A DNA stretch of 49,795 nucleotides, from contig JAUHYR010000010.1 in NCBI GenBank assembly GCA_030426475.1, positions 1 to 49,795 of the forward strand. The letters are read 5' to 3'. The stretch is from Bacteroidia bacterium (GTDB taxonomy: Bacteria > Bacteroidota > Bacteroidia > Flavobacteriales_E > Vicingaceae). The translations under genes and the position numbers were made by a program. Of this stretch, positions 8,191 through 16,670 are shown in pieces. The notes beneath the pieces are model-generated. The model worked only from the letters and a program-made list of their open reading frames with translations, had not been told where the DNA came from and ran no database searches. The first letter of the stretch is position 1; each line of letters starts with the position of its first letter.

Positions 8191-10672
8191 TACCGGTCTT
8201 TCTCAATCTTAATGCATTTGTAATTACCGAAACAGAGCTAAAACTCATTGCCAGGGCAGCTATCATGGGAGATAATAGTATTCCAAAAAACGGAAACAAC
8301 ACTCCTGCCGCAATAGGAACACCAATAGAGTTATATATCAATGCAAAGAATAAATTTTGCTTAATATTTTTCATTACTAAAGCGCTAAGCTTTCTGGCTT
8401 TTACAATTCCGTGTAAATCTCCTTTCACTAAAGTAATGGCAGCACTTTCAATAGCCACATCTGTTCCCGTTCCCATTGCAATCCCTACATCTGCCAAGGC
8501 TAATGCAGGAGCATCGTTTATACCGTCACCTGCCATTGCAATCAAATGACCTTCTGACTGCATTTTTTTAACTTCATTCAATTTGTCTTCGGGTAAACAG
8601 TCAGCCCTAAAATCAGTCAACTTTAATTCATCTGCAACAGCTTTAGCAGTATATTGATTATCTCCCGTCATCATGATGACGTTAATTCCGTTTTCTTTTA
8701 ATTCAGCAATTGCTTTACGGCTAGTTTCTTTAATGGCATCAGCAATAACTACAAAACCCACCACATTACCTTTTACAGAAAGATAAGGAACTGTTTTACC
8801 TAATTCTTGTTGCTCTTTTGCTTTTTCTTTTAGCTCACTAGAAATACTTATTCCCTCCTGCTCCATTAAAGCCATATTTCCTAATAAAACTTCTTCACTT
8901 TCAATCAAAGCCTTTACACCTTTTCCGGTAATAGATTCAAACTTATCGGCTTTTAGAGCACTCACACTCTTTTCTTTTGCATATTTTACGGTAGCTTCTG
9001 ACAAAGGATGTTCACTAAGCTGATTAATAGAATAAATGTATTGTAACACCTTATTCTCGTCAAACTCTTCACTTCCAACTACTTTTTCTACGGAAGGTTT
9101 TCCTTCTGTCACTGTTCCTGTTTTATCAATAATAAGTGTGTCTATTTTATTCATTTTCTCCAATGCCTCAGCATTCTTCACCAATACTCCGGATTGAGCA
9201 CCCTTCCCCACTCCTACCATTACAGAAACAGGTGTTGCTAATCCTAAAGCACAAGGACAAGCAATGATAAGTACGGCAATTGCATTCACAAAAGCATATA
9301 CATATACCGGTTCAGGGCCAAAAATTACCCAAACAATAAACGTAATGATAGAAATACCTATTACAACAGGCACAAAATAGCCGGATATTTTATCGGCTAA
9401 CTTTTGAATAGGAGCCTTACTTCTGCTGGCATTATTTACCATATGAATAATCTGGGAAAGCAAGGTATCACTGCCTACTTTTTCAGCTTTCATCACAAAA
9501 GACTGTTTACCATTTATGGTACCGGAAGAAACCTTATCCCCTTTTTCTTTGTTAACAGGTATTGGTTCTCCTGTTATCATTGATTCATCAATGGAAGTAT
9601 CGCCCTCTTCAATTATTCCGTCCACCGGAATTTTATCACCCGGCTTTACTCTTAGTAAATCACCAACTTTTATATCATTTATACTAATTGATTTTTCTTC
9701 TCCGTTCTCAATTCTTACAGCTTTATTCGGTGCTAACTTTAGAAGTTCTTTCACTGCATTGTTTGTTTTACTGTGAGCTCTTGCTTCCAAAACCTGACCA
9801 AGCAAAACAAGGGTAAGAATTACGGTTGTAGCTTCAAAATAAACATGAACGGTTCCGCCATGTGTTTTAAATTGTGCGGGAAAGATATCAGGGAAAAGCA
9901 TACCGGCTAAACTAAATAGCCATGCTACTCCTGAGCCTATTCCTATCAATGTAAACATGTTTAAACTCCTCCTTACAACAGAAGAGTAGGCTCTTTGAAA
10001 AAACATCCAAGTAGCATAAAATACTACAGGAATTGACAACACAAGCTGTACCCAATTCCAATATTTTAAAGGCATTAGCTTATAGATGGGGTTATTAGGA
10101 ATCATTTCCGACATAGCAATCAGAAAGATAGGTAGCGTAAATGCTCCTGCAATCCAAAGCTTTTTAACCAGCTTTTGGTAAGTTTTATTTTCTTCAGACT
10201 CATCAGCATCCATTGGAACTAACTCCATTCCACATTTAGGGCATGAGCCGGGTTCATCAGCTATTACTTCAGGGTGCATCGGACAAGTATATTTTCCTGA
10301 GCCGGAGTTTAAGCTAGGCTGTTCTACTAAATCCATACCACAGACAGGGCAATCTCCCGGCTTGTCGTATGTTTTTTCTACTTCGCAATGCATAGGACAA
10401 TAGTAAACTCCACTCCCCTTTTCTTTTACCTCTTTTGGCTTTTCTTCTTCTATTTTATCATCAGGATGATGAATAGAATAGTTTCCTCCTGATTCTTTAA
10501 GTGCATCTTGAAATGTTGTAAGAGAAACATGTTTATCCATTTCAATAGTTGCTGACTTATTTTCCAAACTAACTTCTACTTTGGAAACTCCTTCAACCTC
10601 ACTAAGAGCTTTTTCAACATGGCTTTTACAACCATTACAGCTCATTCCGGATATTTTATAATTATGTTTCAT
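8186..10672 (-). CDS. copA: Copper-translocating P1B-type ATPase
   Basis: An 828-residue Cu+ exporter. N-terminal HMA domain (1-68, GMSCNGC with Cys12/Cys15), then two heavy-metal-binding domains (about 90-117 YYCPMHCEVEKTYDKPGDCPVCGM; about 127-153 YTCPMHPEVIADEPGSCPKCGM). Eight predicted membrane helices follow, with the CPC ion site in IACPCALGLATP (about 471-473), the phosphorylation motif DKTGT (about 515), and hinge motifs MTGDN and GDGINDAPAL. All catalytic motifs are intact. It moves Cu+ out of the cytoplasm across the inner membrane. The start overlaps the stop of the preceding gene as TAATG, so it is the last gene of a helicase operon. No copper regulator is nearby. Confidence 0.95.
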   Translation of the reverse strand: MKHNYKISGMSCNGCKSHVEKALSEVEGVSKVEVSLENKSATIEMDKHVSLTTFQDALKESGGNYSIHHPDDKIEEEKPKEVKEKGSGVYYCPMHCEVEKTYDKPGDCPVCGMDLVEQPSLNSGSGKYTCPMHPEVIADEPGSCPKCGMELVPMDADESEENKTYQKLVKKLWIAGAFTLPIFLIAMSEMIPNNPIYKLMPLKYWNWVQLVLSIPVVFYATWMFFQRAYSSVVRRSLNMFTLIGIGSGVAWLFSLAGMLFPDIFPAQFKTHGGTVHVYFEATTVILTLVLLGQVLEARAHSKTNNAVKELLKLAPNKAVRIENGEEKSISINDIKVGDLLRVKPGDKIPVDGIIEEGDTSIDESMITGEPIPVNKEKGDKVSSGTINGKQSFVMKAEKVGSDTLLSQIIHMVNNASRSKAPIQKLADKISGYFVPVVIGISIITFIVWVIFGPEPVYVYAFVNAIAVLIIACPCALGLATPVSVMVGVGKGAQSGVLVKNAEALEKMNKIDTLIIDKTGTVTEGKPSVEKVVGSEEFDENKVLQYIYSINQLSEHPLSEATVKYAKEKSVSALKADKFESITGKGVKALIESEEVLLGNMALMEQEGISISSELKEKAKEQQELGKTVPYLSVKGNVVGFVVIADAIKETSRKAIAELKENGINVIMMTGDNQYTAKAVADELKLTDFRADCLPEDKLNEVKKMQSEGHLIAMAGDGINDAPALALADVGIAMGTGTDVAIESAAITLVKGDLHGIVKARKLSALVMKNIKQNLFFALIYNSIGVPIAAGVLFPFFGILLSPMIAALAMSFSSVSVITNALRLRKTGI

Positions 10673-11154
10673 TATTTTTTCTCTAGTAATACGTTAATTT
10701 CAACACCGTAATCTCTCTGTAAATCTTCATGAAGGCTTTTCGTGATTTTTGCTGCCTTCTTCAACTGATTTTCAAAAATATTTTTAAGCATTAAATTCCC
10801 TTCAATGGACGGTTTGAGTTCTTTCAGTTTTTTACAAAAATAAAGAAGTAACTCAACTTCTGTTTCTTTATGATTTGTATATCTATTGTATTTATTAATG
10901 TTTCTTAAAATCTTTCTGACACTCTTTTTTATAAAATAATAACTGCTTTTGTTAATGGCATCAAACTGCTCATCAATTTCTTGCTTAATTGAATTGATAT
11001 AAGAGGTTTCATTATCAGATTCAAATAACAGATAAGTAAGCAACTCCTTATTTTCTTTTTTAAATCTGGCTAAACGAAGGCAAAGCTCAACAAGCTCTTT
11101 GTGTGTGCTGAGCTTTAATTCTGTACTTATTTCTTTGGAGCTAGCCGGTTTCAC
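10672..11154 (-). CDS. Conserved helical protein of unknown function
   Basis: A 160-residue, Lys/Glu-rich, probably all-helical soluble protein with no signal peptide, cysteine motif or nucleotide-binding motif that I recognise. The start is a GTG overlapping the helicase stop by four bases (GTGA), and its own stop overlaps the copA start as TAATG. It is thus coupled on both sides. The charged, helical composition would fit a helicase or RNA partner, but that is only inference. Confidence 0.65.
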   Translation of the reverse strand: MKPASSKEISTELKLSTHKELVELCLRLARFKKENKELLTYLLFESDNETSYINSIKQEIDEQFDAINKSSYYFIKKSVRKILRNINKYNRYTNHKETEVELLLYFCKKLKELKPSIEGNLMLKNIFENQLKKAAKITKSLHEDLQRDYGVEINVLLEKK

Positions 11155-12377
11155 TTCTTTTTCTTTCTTTTTGACTGATGGCTGTCTAACTCCTCTACCA
11201 ACGACTGCCAGTTATCTAGTCCGCCTGAAGTTTTTACAGTGGTTTGATATTCATATTTACTGATGTCTATTCTTTTAATTGGCTTTCCTAATCGTTTCTC
11301 AATTGCGAATAATTGCTCTTGTTCGTCATCACTACAAAAGCTTATTGCATTTCCTTTGTTCTTAGCCCTTCCTGTTCTACCTACTCTGTGAACATAATAC
11401 TCCATCGTTTCAGGTAAATCATAATTTATAACATAGTCAACATTTGGAATGTCAATTCCTCTTGCACTTACATCTGTAGCTATTAGTATTTTTAAATTGC
11501 CATATCTAAAGTCATACATGGTTTGTTCTCGCTCTTTTTGGTCTTTATCGCTATGTATGGTTTCGGTGACTATACCCACTCTCTCCATTGCTTTTTTAAC
11601 TCTTTCAGCACGCACTTTAGTTCTTACAAACACTAACATTTTTGCATCCTGATTATTCTTTATCAACTCCTCAAGAAAGAAACGCTTATCGTCCATACTG
11701 ATAAATGCTACAGAATGATCAATGTTTTTAGCTACAGGGTCTTTGGGTGATATTTGAATTCGAATGGCATTATTTACTAAAGAATAAGCAAGTTTTTTAA
11801 TCTTTTCATTTATAGTAGCCGAGAAAAAAAGTGTTTGTCTTTTTCTGGGTAAATGCTTCATTAAATCTCTAATGTCTTTTATGAAGCCCAAGTCCAACAT
11901 GTGATCTGCTTCATCTAACACCAATATTTCAACTCTTCTCAAGCTTAATATTCCCTGACTAACTAAGTCAAAAAGTCTTCCGGGTGTTGCAATTAAAACA
12001 TCTACACCTTTATCTAGTTGTTCCTTTTGTGGATTCTGGTCAACACCACCATGAATGCAAAAGGATTCAATTCTAGTATGTTTTCCCAATGATTTAAATA
12101 CTTCGTCAATCTGTAAAGCTAATTCATGAGTAGGTGCCATTACTAAACACTTTACCCCATCTTTCCTTGTATTACTCTTTCTTTGTTGTAGCAAATGAAT
12201 AATAGGTATAGCAAAAGCGGCTGTTTTACCTGTGCCGGTTTGAGCAATTGCAAGTACATCTTCTCCGTTAAGTATCGGTGGAATAGATTTAAACTGAATG
12301 TCTGTTGGTTTTTTAAAGTCAAGCTTAGATAATCCTTTTAAAATACCTTCGTTAATATGGTAATCTTCAAATTTCAT
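11151..12377 (-). CDS. rhlE: DEAD-box RNA helicase, RhlE-like
   Basis: A 408-residue superfamily 2 helicase. Motifs in order: Q motif (KPTDIQFKSIPPIL), AQTGTGKT (Walker A), PTHELA (usually PTRELA), GG, TPGR, DEAD, SAT, then in the second domain ARGIDIPNVDYVINYD and HRVGRTGRA. A short basic C-terminus ends in KRKKKK, typical of RhlE-type enzymes that unwind structured RNA during ribosome assembly or cold adaptation. It follows the VF530 gene by 26 bases and overlaps the next gene by four. The exact subfamily is less sure than the DEAD-box call. Confidence 0.92.
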   Translation of the reverse strand: MKFEDYHINEGILKGLSKLDFKKPTDIQFKSIPPILNGEDVLAIAQTGTGKTAAFAIPIIHLLQQRKSNTRKDGVKCLVMAPTHELALQIDEVFKSLGKHTRIESFCIHGGVDQNPQKEQLDKGVDVLIATPGRLFDLVSQGILSLRRVEILVLDEADHMLDLGFIKDIRDLMKHLPRKRQTLFFSATINEKIKKLAYSLVNNAIRIQISPKDPVAKNIDHSVAFISMDDKRFFLEELIKNNQDAKMLVFVRTKVRAERVKKAMERVGIVTETIHSDKDQKEREQTMYDFRYGNLKILIATDVSARGIDIPNVDYVINYDLPETMEYYVHRVGRTGRAKNKGNAISFCSDDEQEQLFAIEKRLGKPIKRIDISKYEYQTTVKTSGGLDNWQSLVEELDSHQSKRKKKK

Positions 12378-12403
12378 TTTTCAAAACAAATACTAAGTGT
12401 TGA

Positions 12404-12646
12404 TTATTTCTTTTTGGTACACTTCAAATAAAGGTTTTCTACCTTTTCTCTTGCCCAAGGAGTTTTTCTTAAAAACTTCAAGCTTGATTTAATGGAAGGG
12501 TCATAGTTAAAACATCTAATATTAATTTCTTCTCCTAATCTTTCCCAACCAAAGTAAGCAACCAAAAACTCAAGCATATCAGCCAGCTTTACTCCATGAA
12601 GTGGATTATTTGGCTGCTCAAGTTTCCTAAGTTTTATTTCATCCAT
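12404..12646 (-). CDS. VF530 family (DUF2132) DNA-binding protein
   Basis: An 80-residue protein matching the VF530 family: [16 protein letters not shown] near the N-terminus, then a [16 protein letters not shown] segment, then [22 protein letters not shown]. Members are small DNA-binding proteins related to the C-terminal SAP-like fold; their cellular role is unclear. It is probably the first gene of the helicase-copA operon, with a TAnnTTTG element just upstream. Confidence 0.85.
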   Translation of the reverse strand: MDEIKLRKLEQPNNPLHGVKLADMLEFLVAYFGWERLGEEINIRCFNYDPSIKSSLKFLRKTPWAREKVENLYLKCTKKK

Positions 12647-12656
12647 AAAATCTCTT

Positions 12657-12664
12657 CAAAGATA
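12657..12664 (-). promoter_or_regulatory. -7 promoter element (TATCTTTG) of the VF530-helicase-copA operon
   Basis: A perfect TAnnTTTG on the minus strand, ending ten bases before the VF530 ATG. The predicted leader is only about six bases. No clear -33 TTG at the expected spacing. Confidence 0.5.
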
Positions 12665-12738
12665 GACAATCACAGACGAATTAACTTTTATTAACTTCTT
12701 TTAACAGCAAGATATTATAAACCAATTAGTTTCTTGCT

Positions 12739-12746
12739 TACATTTG
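12739..12746 (+). promoter_or_regulatory. -7 promoter element (TACATTTG) of the small secreted protein gene
   Basis: A perfect TAnnTTTG 27 bases before the ATG at 12774, which gives a leader of about 24 bases. I do not see a TTG at the -33 position. Confidence 0.5.
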
Positions 12747-12773
12747 CTTTGTTAAATCATTAAACTATTTGTT

Positions 12774-13097
12774 ATGAAAAAAATAATGTTACTAGGTTCG
12801 GCTTTTGCAATTATGGCTGTTTTAAACACTGTAAGTGCACAAACAGCAGAAAAAAAAGAAATGAGAAAAGAAGTGAAGGTTGAAGATGTAGGTGGTGAAA
12901 AAGTAATGACCATTACTACTACTGAAAACGGAAGCACTTCTACAGAAGTTTACAAAGGTGCTGACGCTGAAGCAAAGATGAAAGAGATGGAAAAAGAAAC
13001 GGAAGGAACTTCAACTAAAACTACTAAGACTGTAGCTCCTGACGGAAAAATGAAAGTGGAAGTTGAAACAAAAGTTGTAGAAAAGAAAAGTAAATAG
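12774..13097 (+). CDS. Small secreted Lys/Glu/Thr-rich protein, unknown function
   Basis: A 107-residue protein with a signal peptide (MKKIMLLGSAFAIMAVLNTVSAQ). The mature part is very charged and Thr-rich, with no cysteine or aromatic core: MTITTTENGSTSTEVYKG, a Lys/Glu helix, then TKTTKTVAPDGKMKVEVETKVV. It may form amphipathic beta strands and a helix but looks low in complexity. No family recognised. It is monocistronic, with its own promoter and a strong terminator, which suggests a fairly abundant transcript. Confidence 0.75.
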   Translation: MKKIMLLGSAFAIMAVLNTVSAQTAEKKEMRKEVKVEDVGGEKVMTITTTENGSTSTEVYKGADAEAKMKEMEKETEGTSTKTTKTVAPDGKMKVEVETKVVEKKSK

Positions 13098-13127
13098 AGT
13101 AGTTTTTTACTATTTTTAAGTTTAGTT

Positions 13128-13149
13128 AAAAGCCCCTGCTGGGGCTTTT
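13128..13149 (+). terminator. Rho-independent terminator, probably bidirectional
   Basis: A perfect nine-base-pair stem AAAAGCCCC / GGGGCTTTT with loop TGCT. It lies between the convergent ends of the small secreted protein gene and the PP-loop ATPase gene, and A/T runs on both sides would let it serve both. Confidence 0.85.
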
Positions 13150-13152
13150 GTT

Positions 13153-13866
13153 TTACACGGGAATTAAATCACAGTAATAGAAAGTAGCACTTTCTTCACT
13201 TGTACCACAACTGTCTTCATCTTTTTTTGGAGCAGGAAAATCTCTACTCACTTTCTCTCCCACTTCAAATTTAACGGGAGTTTTAAATATTGGGCCATCA
13301 AAAACAAAAGTGTGAAATTCACCGTTTTCTCCACAGGGATCTACTCCCTTTGGCAAATCTTTTAAAAAATCATTATCGATAATTCTTCCGGTAAACCCCT
13401 CTCCCAATTGTGAGTTTGCACAAACCACAATAGTCTTAAATCCTAAATCAATAAACTCACGAATTAATTCAGAGGTATCTCTTTTCCAAAGTGGAAAGAT
13501 AGCATTCAATCCTACTTCTTTTAGTTTTTCTTCACGATACTTTTTTAAATCCTCTAAGAATATATCACCAAAAATGCTATGTTCAATACCACTTTCTTTT
13601 AATTCCAGCATTGATTTTTTCATGACGTTATCATAATCGGTCATGCTTGGCATTTCAGGCAATAAAATTTCCATAACCGGAATACCAATAGCTTCAGATT
13701 GCGCTTGTAAAAGTTCTTTGCGAACGCCATGCATGGAAATTCTATTGTATTTAGAATTGATAGTGGTTAACAAAGATGTGACTTCGAATTGACTTTGTTT
13801 TAGAAGATGATAAAGCGCTAAGGCGCTGTCCTTTCCCCCACTCCAATTAAATACTGCTTTATTCAC
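13153..13866 (-). CDS. PP-loop ATP pyrophosphatase, Dph6-related
   Basis: A 237-residue adenine-nucleotide alpha-hydrolase-type enzyme. The PP-loop SGGKDS is at 9-14 and the C-terminal half carries GEGFTGRIID and the GVDPCGENGEFHTFVFDGP motif of diphthine-ammonia-ligase-like proteins. Eukaryotic and archaeal Dph6 amidates diphthine, which bacteria do not have, so the bacterial substrate is unknown. The start is a GTG, forced by the preserved PP-loop and overlapping the glutathione peroxidase stop by eight bases (GTGAATAA). Last gene of the dinB operon. Confidence 0.85.
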   Translation of the reverse strand: MNKAVFNWSGGKDSALALYHLLKQSQFEVTSLLTTINSKYNRISMHGVRKELLQAQSEAIGIPVMEILLPEMPSMTDYDNVMKKSMLELKESGIEHSIFGDIFLEDLKKYREEKLKEVGLNAIFPLWKRDTSELIREFIDLGFKTIVVCANSQLGEGFTGRIIDNDFLKDLPKGVDPCGENGEFHTFVFDGPIFKTPVKFEVGEKVSRDFPAPKKDEDSCGTSEESATFYYCDLIPV

Positions 13867-14425
13867 CTAACAAAGAAATAATCTCCTCACTAATCGGCTC
13901 TACATTAGAGTAAAAAACATTTATTAATCTACCTTCTTCATCAATCATATATTTTTGGAAATTCCACTTTACTTCACTATCCATTTTACCGTTTTTCGAT
14001 GCAGAAGTTAACCATTGATATAGCGGATGTTGATTATCTCCTTTTACTTCTATCTTTTCAGTGATTAAAAAATCTACTCCATAGTTTTTTTGGCAAAAGT
14101 TTTGAATTTGATTGGCGTCACCGGGCTCTTGTCCGCCAAATTGATTACAGGGAAGCCCAATAATTACTAATTGGTCTTTGTATTTTTCATGTAATTCTTG
14201 TAAACCTTTATATTGAGGAGTAAAACCACATTCTGAAGCAACATTTACGAAAAGAATCTTTTTGCCTTTAAAATCATTAAGATTAATTTCTTTCCCGTCT
14301 ATTGAATTTATTTTAATATCATAAATATTTTCCATGGGTTCAACAGTTTTAGATGTTTGAGCGTTTGTAGAAGATGTTGTTAAACCAATCCACAAGCCAA
14401 AAAATAGTTTCGTTAATTTATTCAT
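13859..14425 (-). CDS. Glutathione peroxidase-like thiol peroxidase, exported
   Basis: A 188-residue cysteine-type glutathione peroxidase family protein. Catalytic Cys66 lies in NVASECGFTPQ, followed by LPCNQFGGQEPG (Cys93) and the conserved WNFQKYMID near the C-terminus. Cys111 may be the resolving cysteine of thioredoxin-dependent members. A signal peptide (about 1-22, ending TNAQ) suggests a periplasmic location, which is less usual for this family; an internal Met31 could give a cytosolic form. It sits in the dinB operon with eight-base overlaps at both ends. Confidence 0.9.
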   Translation of the reverse strand: MNKLTKLFFGLWIGLTTSSTNAQTSKTVEPMENIYDIKINSIDGKEINLNDFKGKKILFVNVASECGFTPQYKGLQELHEKYKDQLVIIGLPCNQFGGQEPGDANQIQNFCQKNYGVDFLITEKIEVKGDNQHPLYQWLTSASKNGKMDSEVKWNFQKYMIDEEGRLINVFYSNVEPISEEIISLLGE

Positions 14426-14831
14426 TAAATAACAGTTTTACTTTGTATTTATTTGCAATTTTTCTGATTTGTTCGTCAGAGATATCATGTACGTTTTTAT
14501 TTCCATGATAGTTTTCTACTGTTAAAACAAAGGTAGTATAAGAAAAGTTTTGTGCCAGTTTAAAGTAAGGTTCTATTTCCCATTCTAGCGAAAACACATT
14601 ATGCAAAAATATTTTTTCAACACCCTCTTTCATTGCTGCCTCACAATTTCCTAAGCACAACTGATAGGCTAGGTGATTTTTAGTAAACTCAAAATGGTAT
14701 TTACCGGAAACAGTATTGGTAAAATAATCATCAATCGAAAAAACCGGATATTTTTTTTCGGCTAAAATACTAGCTAAGGTTGATTTACCTGCTCCGGGAA
14801 GTCCTCTCAGTATAATTAAAGATTTATTCAT
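14418..14831 (-). CDS. P-loop ATPase/kinase-like protein
   Basis: A 137-residue protein with Walker A GLPGAGKST (10-18) and a following SIDDYF, the pattern of polynucleotide-kinase-like and zeta-toxin-like small P-loop kinases. HNVFSLEWEIEPYFKLA and the later TVENYHGNKNVHDIS fit this group. The substrate is unknown; an RNA/DNA 5' end or a small molecule are both possible. It overlaps dinB and the peroxidase gene by eight bases each. Confidence 0.75.
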   Translation of the reverse strand: MNKSLIILRGLPGAGKSTLASILAEKKYPVFSIDDYFTNTVSGKYHFEFTKNHLAYQLCLGNCEAAMKEGVEKIFLHNVFSLEWEIEPYFKLAQNFSYTTFVLTVENYHGNKNVHDISDEQIRKIANKYKVKLLFNE

Positions 14832-16014
14832 GCTCTTTTCCGAATGGGTTAAAATTATACACCTTCTCTCCCATTGTATTTGCTCTCGCCACTATTTTAC
14901 TTCCATATTTATTTCTTAAACTATCAATTGATTGATGTAATTTGTCAGCTCTTTCATCCTGCTCAAATAAATTCATTTGATAGTCTTTGCTGCTTATACC
15001 ACTAAGCCTGACACCAACTAAACGTATTAACTTATTTTTTTCATAGAGTTCATCAAACAACTCAAGCACGTGTTTAAGAACAATAAAGTCATTATCTGTT
15101 GCATCAATGGTTCTTTGAATCGACTGATTTTCGAAGTTTTGGTAGCGAATTTTAATTGCGACACAATTAGCCACCTTTCTCTTTGTTCTTAATTGGTAAG
15201 TAATGTTTTCAGTAAGAGTGGTAAGTGTGGTTTTTATTTTTTGAATATCATTTGTGTCTTTGCTATAAGTCCTTTCAGCAGATATAGACTTCCTTTCATG
15301 ATAAACGCCAATTTTAGAATTATCTATTCCGTTCGCTTTTAGCCATATCATACTTCCCATTTTACCAAATCGACCTTCAAGAGTTTCAATTTTCATTTTT
15401 TGGATGTCTTTGATAAAAAATACACCCATTTTATGAAGACTTTCACTTGCCTTAGCTCCTAAAAAAGGTATTTTTTCAATTTTTAAAGGAGCTAAGAAAT
15501 CCTTTTCCTGTCCGGGTTCAATCTTTAGTTGATTATTGGGTTTTGCTTCACCTGTTGCAATTTTAGAAACAGTTTTATTTGTAGAAAACCCAAAAGAAAT
15601 AGGCAAACCGGCTTCTTTAATAATTCTTTGCCTTAGGTTTGAAGCTATTTTATATGCTCCAAAAAATTTATCTGTACCTGTCAAATCTATATAAAATTCA
15701 TCTATGGAGGACTTTTCAAAAATAGGAACCGATTCTCTGATAATATCAGTAACCATATTTGAATATTTAGAATATAAACCAAACCCACTTGACACAATAA
15801 TCGCCTCAGGACAAAGCTTTTTTGCTTTTTGAATAGGCATGGCAGATGTTACTCCATACTTACGTGCTTCATAACTACAAGATGATACTACTCCTCTTTC
15901 GGTATCTCCGCCAACTATAATTGGTTTATTGTTTAATGATGGATTCTTCAGCCTTTCACAGGAAACAAAGAATGAGTCTAAATCCATATGAACAATTGCT
16001 CTATTTTCCATCAT
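14824..16014 (-). CDS. dinB: DNA polymerase IV, Y-family translesion polymerase
   Basis: A 396-residue Y-family polymerase. N-terminal HMDLDSFFVSCE (catalytic Asp11), KPIIVGG, SYEARKYGVTSAMP, and SIDEFYIDLTGT (catalytic Asp/Glu about 103-104), then helix-hairpin-helix and little-finger regions. The C-terminus contains MNLFEQDE, which resembles a clamp-binding motif. It makes error-prone bypass of damaged templates. First gene of a four-gene operon. No LexA-like box was recognised in the short gap to the divergent LysE gene. Confidence 0.95.
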   Translation of the reverse strand: MMENRAIVHMDLDSFFVSCERLKNPSLNNKPIIVGGDTERGVVSSCSYEARKYGVTSAMPIQKAKKLCPEAIIVSSGFGLYSKYSNMVTDIIRESVPIFEKSSIDEFYIDLTGTDKFFGAYKIASNLRQRIIKEAGLPISFGFSTNKTVSKIATGEAKPNNQLKIEPGQEKDFLAPLKIEKIPFLGAKASESLHKMGVFFIKDIQKMKIETLEGRFGKMGSMIWLKANGIDNSKIGVYHERKSISAERTYSKDTNDIQKIKTTLTTLTENITYQLRTKRKVANCVAIKIRYQNFENQSIQRTIDATDNDFIVLKHVLELFDELYEKNKLIRLVGVRLSGISSKDYQMNLFEQDERADKLHQSIDSLRNKYGSKIVARANTMGEKVYNFNPFGKEHE

Positions 16015-16039
16015 TTTTTAGAATGTATAAATTTAAAAA

Positions 16040-16047
16040 TATATTAG
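16040..16047 (+). promoter_or_regulatory. Putative -7 element (TATATTAG) of the LysE-type gene
   Basis: One mismatch from TAnnTTTG; it ends four bases before the ATG at 16052, so the transcript would begin at the start codon. Confidence 0.35.
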
Positions 16048-16051
16048 CAGA

Positions 16052-16660
16052 ATGGTTTTTATAGAGGGATATTTAATTGGTTTGGCCATGATTATTTTTA
16101 TTGGCCCTGTCTTTTTTTACCTTTTAAAAACAACTTTACAATATGGTTTTGGCTCAGGCTTGTCTGTCGCTTTGGGTATTGTTATTAGTGATTTAGTATG
16201 TCTTATCATTTGCTATTTAGGTGCCAGTGAGTTTATCCAAAGCGATGATAATAAACTTTGGTTGGCAATGACTGCCGCCATTATTTTAATAGCTATGGGA
16301 GTAAAGTATTTGGTAAAACCTAATATCAAAACATCTACTGACATTCAACTAAAATCTTATGATTACGGAAAGTTATTTGCAAAAGGCTTTTTAGTCAATT
16401 TTGTAAACCCATTTGTTTTTTTGGTTTGGATAGGCATTATCACTTTTGCTATTGAAAAGTACGAATCTTTTACCAGTCAGGTTATTTACTTTGCAGCAAT
16501 TTTACTTGGTATTTTTACGATTGACTTTGCTAAAGTAATTCTAGCAAAAAGAATTAAAAAATTTATTGAACCTCATATTTTAAAGCGTATTTATAAAATT
16601 ATAGGTGTTTTACTTATTTTATTTGGGGTGAGAATGTTTATTTATTGTTTTTCATTATAA
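16052..16660 (+). CDS. LysE/RhtB family amino-acid exporter
   Basis: A 202-residue inner-membrane protein with about six hydrophobic helices. It opens with FIEGYLIGLAMIIFIGPVFFYLLKTTLQYGFGSGLSVALGI, the conserved N-terminal repeat of LysE-family exporters, and has FLVNFVNPFVFLVWIG in the middle. The family exports amino acids or other small metabolites; the substrate cannot be read from the sequence. It is divergent from dinB and leads a run of co-directional small genes. Confidence 0.87.
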   Translation: MVFIEGYLIGLAMIIFIGPVFFYLLKTTLQYGFGSGLSVALGIVISDLVCLIICYLGASEFIQSDDNKLWLAMTAAIILIAMGVKYLVKPNIKTSTDIQLKSYDYGKLFAKGFLVNFVNPFVFLVWIGIITFAIEKYESFTSQVIYFAAILLGIFTIDFAKVILAKRIKKFIEPHILKRIYKIIGVLLILFGVRMFIYCFSL

Positions 16661-16670
16661 ATTAATATAC

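Noticed and set aside
13859-14425. Selenocysteine in the glutathione peroxidase
   Set aside because: The active-site codon is an ordinary Cys codon within NVASECG, with no in-frame TGA.
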